NCBI GenBank assembly: GCA_016721005.1
Contig: JADKJM010000004.1
Coordinates: forward strand, 379,197 to 443,196
Source of the DNA: Flavobacteriales bacterium
GTDB lineage: Bacteria; Bacteroidota; Bacteroidia; Flavobacteriales_F; PHOS-HE28
Reading direction: 5' to 3'
Length of the DNA stretch: 64,000 nt
The notes below the pieces were generated by a model that saw only the letters and a list, made by a program, of their open reading frames with translations, did not search any database and was not told the origin of the DNA. A program made the translations under genes and the position numbers. Below are positions 54,018 through 62,045 of this stretch, one piece after another (position 1 is the stretch's first letter; each line of letters opens with the position of its first letter).

Positions 54018-55150
54018 CTAAGCTGTTCGCGGTTGTAATTCCATTTTCCGTTCCACGCAATTCACGTTGCGTTCCTTCAAGTAGTCCATCACGCCATCAA
54101 AGCAGGCGTCCTCCGCCCCGACCACCTCCGGCGGGCTGATCCCCTTGCGGGTGAACGTGCCTTGCAGCATCAGTTCAGCCACCGCGTTGCAGGTGTATCC
54201 CGTGCTGCGTGCCATCGAATGGGTGCCGCTGTCGCGATCGAAATGGTCGAGCAGGTCGTACGTGATGGTCCCTTTCCTGTTCTTCAGCGTCACGCGCATC
54301 ACGGTGAGGTCCTCGTCCTGTGGCTTCATCTTCCACCGCGGAAAGAGCAGCGCGCTCGTTACGCTCAACGGCGATACCTGCGTCCCGCCCACGTCCACGG
54401 GTTCCGTGGAGAAGAGGCCGGTGGCGCGGAACACCCTCATCAATTCCGCATGCCCCGGATAGCGCAGCGTGCGCTCCACCATCTGCGGCACTTCGGGCAT
54501 CGTGGTCAGCAGGGTGCGCAGGCCGTCAGTGTTGAAGGCTTCCAAGCGGCCCACGCCTTCCATGTCGACCGCTTCGATCGCGCTCAACGCCTCGCGCACC
54601 ACGTTCTTCCCGCCCTCGCGCAGGTGTACCGGGCGGGTGTACTCCTCGATGACGTCGGCGGGTGAGAAGACGGCCTTGTAGCCGAAGGGCCATTCGGGTT
54701 CCACGGGCAGTCCGCCCACTAAGCATTCGTAGCTGGTGAGCGGGCTTTCCCGGTGGTGATGGTACGATGATGTTGCACAGGCCGGGCGCCACGCCACAGT
54801 CCACCACGGCGGTGACGTTCTTCTCACGGGCCAGCGCGTCCAACTTAGGGATCTTCCGGGAAGAAGGAGATGTCCACCACGTTGCGCCCGGCTTCGATCG
54901 CGTGCGCAGGGTGGCGAAGCCCAAGGCACCGGGCACCGCGCCGATCACCAGGTCGAAGGGAAGCACCGCCTTGGCCAATGCGCGTTGATCCGTGATGTCC
55001 AGGACGAGCGCGGCGACGGGATGATGGCGAGCGAGTTCTTAGCGCTTCGGGACTCCGATCGGCACTGGTCACGGCATGCCTGCGGCATAGATCGGCGGCG
55101 ATCGCCTTTCCGGTCGGTAACACCAGGACCAATACCTTCTTCTGGCTCAT
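54018..55150 (-). CDS. Saccharopine-dehydrogenase-like oxidoreductase (several frameshifts)
   Basis: Reading across at least two breaks (near 55030 and 54780) gives about 375 residues. The N-terminus (MSQKKVLVLVLPTGKAIAADL) looks like a damaged Rossmann loop. Then come PFDLVIGAVPGALGFATLRT, NVVDISFFPED and VVDCGVAPGLCNIIV, diagnostic of saccharopine dehydrogenase-type reductases. A long C-terminal domain contains GGLPVEPEWPFGYKAVFSP and STGYTCNAVAELML. True saccharopine dehydrogenases act in lysine metabolism, but this one sits between bcrA and bcrD, 9 bases from bcrD. Its role in aromatic degradation is unknown. Confidence 0.75.
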
Positions 55151-55156
55151 CGTGTA

Positions 55157-56590
55157 TCAGGCGACTTTCGCGCTCGTTCTTTTCTGGTCGGGCAGTTCCG
55201 CCTTCACGTTGCGCCGGGCGAACATGGCGCCACCGAGGGCGCCCATGAAGATGGAATCGGTGTGGATGTTGATCTTGATCCCTCGCCGTAGTTCTCGCGC
55301 ACCAACTGGCCGAGGTACTTGATCACGGCCTGGTTCCGGGCGACGCCGCCGGTGAAGGTGAACTCGTTGAACACGCCGCCGGAGCGGGCGATCAGGGACA
55401 TGGCGCGCATGATGATCGCCTTGTGCAGGCCGCCTAAGATGTCCTCGCGCTTCTCGCCGAGGTTGGTCAGCTCGCGCAGTTCGGCACCGGCGAAGACCGT
55501 GCAGGTGCTGCAGATGGTCACCTCCTTCTCGGCCTTCAGGGCCAGTGGCCCCAGCTCGTTCAGCGAGATGCTCATCTCATCGGCGATGTAGCCCAGGTAG
55601 CGCCCGCAGCCCGCCGCGCAGCGGTCGTTCATCTGGAAGCTCGTCACCAGCCCGTACTGGTCCACCTGGATGGCCTTGGTGTCCTGGCCGCCGATGTCGA
55701 GCACGGTGCGCGTGTCCGGGAAAACGGCATGCGCGCCGAAGGCATGGCAGAGGATCTCCGAGCGGATGCAGTCCTCCGGGAAGGGCAGCAGCGCGCGGCC
55801 GTACCCGGTGCCGGTCATGTTGGTGATGTGGAACTCCAGGCCGGCCACCTCATCGATGCGGTCGCGCAAGGAATCGGCCACGGCACCGAACTGCCCTTTC
55901 AGCACATACATCTCTTGATCGAAAGCGGGGCCGTCCTCGATGGGCGTCACTTGTGGCTCGTCGGGCAGGCCGGCGTACTTGTCCCTTCAGCAGTTCCATG
56001 GCCTCATGCATAAAGGTCTTGAAGTCGAACTTCACCACCTCGTTCTCCGCCGGGGTGATGCTCTTGTCCCAAAGGGTCATCAGCGGTTCGAAGAGATCGG
56101 GGCCGAGCTGGTTCACCTGCTCGTTGTACCGCTCCGAGACGATGTCGCGGAAGAACTGGTTCTTCGAGCCCAGGTCGTTGTACAGATAGGCGTGCTTGAT
56201 CTTCGGCTTGAAGGCCCGGCGGATGGCGCGCAGGTGCCCGAGGTACTCCTCCTGCTTCTCCTTCTCGGGGAAGTATTCGGTGCAGGTCTTCACCAGTTCC
56301 TCGCCCAGCTTGTCCAAGCGCACCTTGAATTGCTCGTAGCGGAACACGTTCTCCAGGTCGTTGATGTACTTCCTGTAGGCGGGCTTGGCGTTGAGCTCAG
56401 CCTCGAGGTTCTTCTTCAGCACGGAGAAGCGCGCATCATAGACCGCCTCGTCGCGTGCGATGTCGGCCGCCACGGAATAGTTCGCGCGGGTGTTGGTGAT
56501 GCCCCTTCCGATGATCTCATCCTTGTCGTTGATGATGATCGACTTGGAGGTGGTGGACCCGAGGTCTACGCCGAGATAGTACTTGCTCAT
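55157..56590 (-). CDS. bcrA: Benzoyl-CoA reductase ATPase subunit A (frameshifts)
   Basis: The combined protein of about 475 residues starts YYLGVDLGSTTSKSIIIND (phosphate loop). A helical insertion typical of BcrA/BadF follows (about 75-185), then TVLDIGGQDTKAIQVDQ and the [4Fe-4S] cysteines in MNDRCAAGCGRYLGYIADEM and ICSTCTVFAGAELREL. EFTFTGGVARNQAVIKYLG is near the end. Breaks lie near 55985 and 55275. The end at 55157 restores the tail TDSIFMGALGGAMFARRN. With BcrD it forms the ATPase module that energises electrons for ring reduction. It lies 6 bases before the saccharopine-dehydrogenase-like gene. Confidence 0.88.
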
Positions 56591-56619
56591 GGCCGGTGTT
56601 TTATCGTTGCTCGTGGGTT

Positions 56620-57929
56620 TCAGGCTTCTTCAGTGGTGGGCTGCTGGGCCATGATGGTCTTGCGCTGGGCCAGCATCTGGAAGTAGGACTCGAGGCGGTT
56701 CTTGATGTTGGCGTAGCTGAAGTAGCGCGGGTCCACCAGGTCGCTCTCGATGAAGCCCACCGGGATGCTGCAGCGCTTCTCGATCTCGCGCATCATCAGC
56801 AGCTGGCCCGCGGAGAAGGAGTTGCAGCTCTTGATGGAGTTGATCAGGAAGCCGTCCGCCTTGTATTCCTTGATGTATTTCTCCAACAGGTCCACGCGCT
56901 GGGGCAGGCTCAGGTTCGTGTAGCAGCCCATGCAGTAGCGGCCGAGGCTCTCGATCGGGTTCTTCCGGATGCGTGGCGGAAACCCCTGTCATACACCCCA
57001 CCGACCTTCGTGTAGGTGGAGGCCACGATCACTGCGCCCATGTCGTAGAAGATCTTCCAGAACTCGTGGAAGTTGGTCCAGTTCGGCGGCCCTTCCACCC
57101 ACCAAGGCGGAAGCGCTCCTCCTTCATCTCCCCTTCCGGCGGATCGGCAGCAGGCCCTGTTCCTTGCGGGCCATGATCTCATCGTGCAGCTTCCAGGTAG
57201 TATTCCAAGGCGCGCTCGACCACGGAAAGCGGTGAACAACGGGCCCATGTAGATAGACCCGATAAGCGAAATAGGAGTCGATTGGCGAGGGCACGTTCTT
57301 GGCCGACTGCAGCACCTTCACCCAGAGGTCCTCCGCCTTGGAGGAATCCTCCAGCATCTTCGACAGGCGCGCACGGTCCAGCTTCTTTAACGACCTTCTC
57401 GATCTTGGGATACCTCCTCCTCCAGCTGCTTCACCATGTAGGCCACCTGGTCGTCGGTGATGCGTCCGTCCTCCTGGTAGGGCGTGTGCAGCATGGCGTC
57501 TCCCACGCCGGGGTATAGGCGCTCAGGTTCTCGAACCACTTCATGAAGGTGAAGCAGCCGGTGTAGCTCAGCAACAGCAGGTCGGGCTCCGGCAGCTTTT
57601 TCGCCGGTGGGCCCGATGTTCCCGTTGAGCATCATGCCGATGTCGCACTTCACGTAGGTGCAGACGTCCTCGCTGAAACCCGCCTTCTCCGCGTCCTTGA
57701 TGTAGCCGGCGGACTTCTTCCGCATGCCGGACTGCAGGGCGTTGATCTCCGGGTACACCGGGAGCATGTCCATCGCCAGGATCAGCTCCGTGAGGTTCCC
57801 CGGCACGAAGGTGTAGACCACCTTGCGGCCCTTTTCCTTGGCGGTGCTCAGCTCCGTGAAGAGCTCCGCGAGCATCTCCTTCTGGATGAGCATGCTCTTT
57901 TCCTTGATCGCTTCGATCGCCTGTGCCAT
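56620..57929 (-). CDS. bcrB: Benzoyl-CoA reductase subunit B (multiple frameshifts)
   Basis: Four frames together give about 435 residues, the normal BcrB length. The N-terminus VVYTFVPGNLTELILAMDMLPVYPEINALQ is followed by EDVCTYVKCDIGMMLNG. The C-terminus has MGCYTNLSLPQRVDLLEKYIKEYKADGFLINSIKSCNSFS and FIESDLVDPRYFSYANIKNRLESY. The conserved cysteines of this [4Fe-4S] D-component family are present (VCTYVKC, YCMGC, KSCNSFS). Breaks lie near 57600, 57385, 57200-57110 and 56960. BcrB and BcrC bind benzoyl-CoA and reduce the ring. Confidence 0.88.
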
Positions 57930-57970
57930 TGGGTGCTGGTGTTATGGGATTGTACTTGTGCGTTGGTGGG

Positions 57971-59155
57971 TCAGACCCAGAGCTTGATGGAATCGGAGAA
58001 CGTACCGGCCTGTTCCTTGATCACCTTGAACTGGCCGGTGTTCTCGTGGAACTGGAAGTTGATGTGGGCCACGCCTTCCGCGTCGCAGGCCTTTTGCAGC
58101 TCGGGGCGGTCCAGCAGGGCGGGTCGCAGAAGCTGGCCGCGCAGAAGATCACGCCGTCGGCCTCACGGCGGCGCACGAGCTTCACCGGGCGCGCGCCCTT
58201 GGGGTTGCCCACGTCGTACACGGCGGAAGAGGCCGAAGCTCTTCGTGAGGAAGGCGTTGACGATGGCGCCCAAGGGGTCCGCCGTGTTCTCGTCCACGTC
58301 GCCCTGCGTCCAGCGCGAGCCGAGCATCAGGTCGTCGTCCACGATGTAGCAGCCGGCCATCTCGATGGACTTCCAGCATGCCGATGATGGGCGGCTGCTC
58401 GCAGAAGGAACCGGTGATCACCACGCGGATGTTGTCCATCGGCTCGCCGTGGTCCTCCTTGATCGGGTCCAGCACCTCTTCGAGGATCGCGTTGTGACTT
58501 TCCACCGGCATCGCCAGCCCCGCGGCGCAGGATATAATAGGTGTCGACGGCGGAAAGGCGCCACGGGTATTGCTGCCGGATGTCGTAGATCTCCTCGATC
58601 ATCCGCCGGTTATGGTTGTACAGCGTGATCGCATGGTTGAGCCGCTCGGGAGTTACCTCCACGCCGTTCAGCTTGAACATGTCCTCCTGCACCGTCTGGA
58701 TCAGCTCGCGGAAGAAGGTGCCGCCGATGTGCTCGGTGAAGTTCTGCGGATAGTCGAAGTAGCGGGTGAACTTCCCTTCTTCGCCAGCTTGAACATGCCG
58801 GAGAGGTTGCGGATGCAATCGCAGATCGCCGGGAAGAGGAAGCCGTCGAATCCCCACGAGGTTGCTGTCCAGCGCCATCTCGATGACCCCGCGCGGCAGG
58901 TGGCAGATGTACGATTGGTAGTAGGCGTCGCCCTTGATGATCTGCTTGCGGTCGCCCCGCCCATGATGCCACCGGCAGCGCATTGGCCGCGTGCAGCACC
59001 TCCCGCGGTATGTAGATCGGCAGGTAGCCCACGAGCAGGCGGTCCGGCGCCGCCTCCCGCCACTGCTTAGCACGTTTGAATTCCAGGTCGAAGGCGACCT
59101 CTTCACATTCTGCCAGGATCGTTCCGCGTGCGGGTTTCGTCAATAGTTCGACCAT
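57971..59155 (-). CDS. bcrC: Benzoyl-CoA reductase subunit C (multiple frameshifts)
   Basis: The first gene of the 13-gene run. Pieces in several frames read, in order: EFKRAKQWREAAPDRLLVGYLPIYIPREVLHAANALP, IIKGDAYYQSYICHLPRGVIEMAL, FTEHIGGTFFRELIQTVQEDMFKLNG, DNIRVVITGSFCEQPPIIGMLE, AGCYIVDDDLMLGSRW, and DGVIFCAASFCDPPC. The protein would be about 390 residues, as usual for BcrC/BadD, with cluster cysteines in YICHLP, GSFCEQPP and SFCDPPC. At least five breaks occur. An FNR/CRP-type dyad is centred 80 bases upstream of the ATG. Confidence 0.87.
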
Positions 59156-59224
59156 CAGCAGTGGTGTTGGCGTCCCGCCTTGGGACGGTCATTGCGGGCT
59201 CAAGGTAGATCAACTATCAAACAG

Positions 59225-59246
59225 TTATATGATTTATATCATATAA
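59225..59246. promoter_or_regulatory. Perfect 9-4-9 dyad, candidate FNR/CRP-type operator of the benzoyl-CoA operon
   Basis: TTATATGAT, a 4-base spacer (TTAT) and its exact complement ATCATATAA lie in an A+T-rich stretch between bcrC (minus, start 59155) and the molybdenum hydroxylase genes (plus, start about 59391). The core ATATGAT-N4-ATCATAT matches the nar dyad (ATATGAC-N4-GTCATAT) in all but the innermost base of each half. Confidence 0.65.
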
Positions 59247-59390
59247 TTTATCAACACCTGCTCCGACATTGGCGATCTGTCAGAACTTGCACAGCCCGAT
59301 CGGCAGCATCCGCATCCGGCAGGAACGCATTCCGGATAAAGAACCCCGACACCCCGAGCAAGTGCCATGATCCTGCTGACATCACAGGCC

Positions 59391-59994
59391 ATGAAGCGGC
59401 CGCCTGCATGACGCGGGCTGCGTGGTGCTGTCCGCCGGGCGCTCCGGACGAATGGGCGCGCACAAGGCGCTGCTGCCCTTTCCCAGCGGTGGCGTTTATG
59501 TCGCACATCATTGATTCATACGGCCTCCGGGATCCGCACCTTGGCCCCTAGTGGTGGCACCGACGATCCCCACGGACCTGTACAGAGCATCCCCGGCGTG
59601 CGCATCATATGCAACCCCGACCCCGATCTCGGGCGTGCCCATTCCCTGCGCTTGGGGCTGGCGGCGCTTCCCTCCGTCCGCTATTGTTTCGTCCAGAACA
59701 TCGACAACCCCTTCGTGGACCCGGAGCTGATCGGCGCCCTTTACGCCGCACGCGAACAAGCACCGTACGTCACACCGGAGCACCTGGGGCCAAGGCGGCC
59801 ATCCGGTGCTCATTGGCCGTCCACTCATCGAACTGGTCCCAGCGGATAGCGGCACGGACACGCCGCTCAACCTGCTCTTCTCCGGGTCCGCACGCCATCG
59901 CGTTCCCACCGCCGATCCCCGCGTGCTCGCGAACATCAACACGCCGGAGGAGCACTCCCGGCACTACACGACCGGCCCTGACCATGCCTACTGA
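59391..59994 (+). CDS. MobA/MocA-like nucleotidyltransferase for molybdenum hydroxylase cofactor (frameshifts)
   Basis: Pieces in different frames read VVLSAGRSGRMGAHKALLPF (the nucleotide-binding LxAGxSxRMG-x-K motif), then HIIDSYGLRDP, GVRIICNPDPDLGRAHSLRLGLAAL, YCFVQNIDNPFV and HPVLIGRPLIELV. These are hallmarks of MocA-type cytidylyltransferases, which make the cytosine-dinucleotide cofactor used by the xanthine-dehydrogenase family. The start is uncertain (59391 is the nearest suitable ATG). The stop overlaps the next start by one base. Its place beside xdhC and a molybdenum hydroxylase supports the call. Confidence 0.75.
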
Positions 59995-60761
59995 TGGACC
60001 TGTACGAGCGAACGATCCAGGTGCGGGACGGGAAGGAGGCCGCGGCCCTGTGCATCATTGTTTCCACGCGGGGATCACGCCCCGGCGGGGTGGGCGCCAA
60101 GATGTTGGTACTGGCATCCGGCACTATCCATGGCACGATCGGCGGTGGCGAATTGGAGCGCTCGGTGATCCAGCAGGCCTTGGAGGTGCGATCCGCAACG
60201 GACATCCCGCGCTGCGCCGACACGACCTTGGTGCAGCACCACGGCATGTGCTGCGGGGGCAGCGTGGACATCTACATCGAGCCGGTGATGAAGAAGAACA
60301 AACTCTACATATTCGGCTGGGCCACACGGGAACGGCCCTTGGCCAAGCTCGCCCATCGCACGGGCTTCGATGTCTTCGTGGTGGACGAGCGCAAGATGGG
60401 TTCCAGGACCTCGCCGACACGCCGATCAACCAGTTGCCGGTCGCGCACGACCATAGGTGCTGCCAGCCTTCCTTCGATGAACGCAGCTACATCGCCATCA
60501 TGACCTACAGCCATCCGATGGACCGCGACATCCTCGCCTTCTGCCTGAAGAGGCCCTTCGCCTACCGGGTATGATCGGCAGCCAGCGCAAGGTGGAATGA
60601 CGCGAAAGATGTTCCCAGAAGGCGGCATCGCCACGGCGGAAGAGCTGGCCAGGTGGACATGCCCATGGGCATCGACATCGGCGCGGAAGGGGCCGAGGAG
60701 ATCGCCGTGAAAGCATCCTCGCGAAATCATCCGCGTGAAGAACCAGATCACCGCATCATGA
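59994..60761 (+). CDS. xdhC: XdhC/CoxI-family molybdenum hydroxylase maturation protein (frameshifts)
   Basis: The protein of about 255 residues begins with the CoxI-like domain: IIVSTRGSRPGGVGAKMLVLASGTIHGTIGGGELE and HHGMCCGGSVDIYIEP. A Rossmann XdhC domain follows (LYIFGWATRERPLAKLAHRTGFDVFVVDER, YSHPMDRDILAFCL, MIGSQRKVE, MPMGIDIGAE). Breaks occur near 60405, 60570 and 60650. XdhC inserts the sulfurated cofactor into xanthine-dehydrogenase-type enzymes, here most likely the hydroxylase encoded at 61559 onward. Its stop overlaps the next ATG (ATGA). Confidence 0.8.
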
Positions 60762-61554
60762 GCAACGTACCCACCGCCATCGTCACCGGCGCCGCCATGG
60801 GCATCGGTCACGCCATCACCGAGCAACTCGTGGCGGAAGGCTTTACGTGGTCGCCGGACATCGATCACGCCGCAGGCCAAGAGCTGACGAGCCGATTCGG
60901 CAAGAACAAGATCACCTACATCGCCGTGGACATCCGGCAGGGGAGGAGGGCGTACGCGACCTGTTCGAGCAGGTGATGCGCCGCCTTCGCGGGCAGGTGA
61001 CGCCGAAGAAACGCGGGGATCATCCGCGACCGGCCGATCCGGAAAATGCCGCTGGAGGATTTCCAAGCGGTGCTGGACGTGAACCTGCAAGGCACCTGAC
61101 TGATGTGGCCGCGAGGCCGCCATCCGCATGCGCCAACAGAAGGCCGGGGCCATCGTGAACATCTCCTCCCGTGCCTTACTCGGCAATCCCGGCCGGAGAC
61201 AACTTCGCCGCATCCAAGGTTTGCGTGGGTGGCGCTCTCACCCGCGTACTCGCGCTGGAGCTGGGCCTCCAACGTCCGCGCTCAACGCCGTGGCACCGGG
61301 CCTGACGGACACGCCGCTCACTCCAAAACCTCGATCCTGGTGCTCGACCGACCGACCGCCGCGCAGCCCACACGCACCATGGGCCAGCCGTGGACGTGGC
61401 GCACACTGTCGCCTTCCTGCTTTCGAAAAAGGCCCGCTTCATCACCGGACAGACCATCTATGTGGACGGCGGCAAAAGCATCGGCGTGGACTTTGACCAA
61501 AACGAACACCGCACGATGATCCCCTGTCACTCTTCATCCCACCGCAACCGCTGA
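60758..61554 (+). CDS. Short-chain dehydrogenase/reductase (frameshifts)
   Basis: Across several breaks the protein reads TAIVTGAAMGIGHAITEQLVAEG (NAD(P)-binding TGxxxGIG), then an NAGIIRD-like stretch. NISSRALLGNPG follows, then a region where the YxxxK motif would be (FAASK visible after a break), NAVAPGLTDTPLT and GQTIYVDGGKSIG. It has the usual SDR length of about 260 residues. It may oxidise a hydroxylated side chain or ring intermediate feeding benzoyl-CoA, but substrate is unknown. The active-site tyrosine cannot be confirmed through the broken frames. Confidence 0.7.
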
Positions 61555-61558
61555 ACCC

Positions 61559-62045
61559 ATGGAACAGGCCCGGTTCACGTCAATGGCAGGGAACACCTCA
61601 CGTGCTGGTGGAACCGCATGACATGCTTTCGGAAGCGATCCGACGACAGTGGGGCTCACGGGCACCAAGATCGGCTGCTCAGGGCAGCGGGAGGCCTGCA
61701 CCGTACTGGTGGACGGCGAACCGGTGCTCAGCTGCATCACGCCCGCCATGCGTTTCGTGGTGCCGCCATCACCACCGTCGAGGGACTTTCCACCAACGGG
61801 GAACTGCACCGCCTGCAACAGAAATTGGTGGGAAGGAGCCGTCCACTGCGGCTTCTGCACGCCCGGCAGGGTGCTCACCGCGCTGACCATGTGGGCCGCA
61901 AGCCGGACACCGACGTGGAGGGATCGGAGGCGCTCTCCGGGAACGTCTGCCGCTGCAGGTTACAAGAAGATCGTCGAGGCCGTGGCCGAATACGCCAAGG
62001 AGCAACACCACGGGGTCGTTCCACCCGTAGCTGCACCGGCGGGCA
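61559..62045 (+). CDS. [2Fe-2S] domain or subunit of a molybdenum hydroxylase (frameshifts)
   Basis: The frame-corrected protein shows GLTGTKIGCSGQREACTVLVDGEPVLSC (first [2Fe-2S] motif, with one expected cysteine not visible in the raw read). AVHCGFCTPG and a degenerate CRC-GYKKIVEAV (second cluster) follow. This is the layout of small subunits of xanthine dehydrogenase, CO dehydrogenase and 4-hydroxybenzoyl-CoA reductase (HcrC-like). No clear stop separates it from the molybdopterin part, so both may be one polypeptide. The missing cysteine may be an indel effect. Confidence 0.7.

Noticed and set aside
51360..59155. Reading the bcr region as a degraded pseudogene cluster
   Set aside because: Catalytic cysteines and phosphate loops are intact in every gene, breaks are single-base, and they cluster toward the contig end, which fits sequencing error better than decay.
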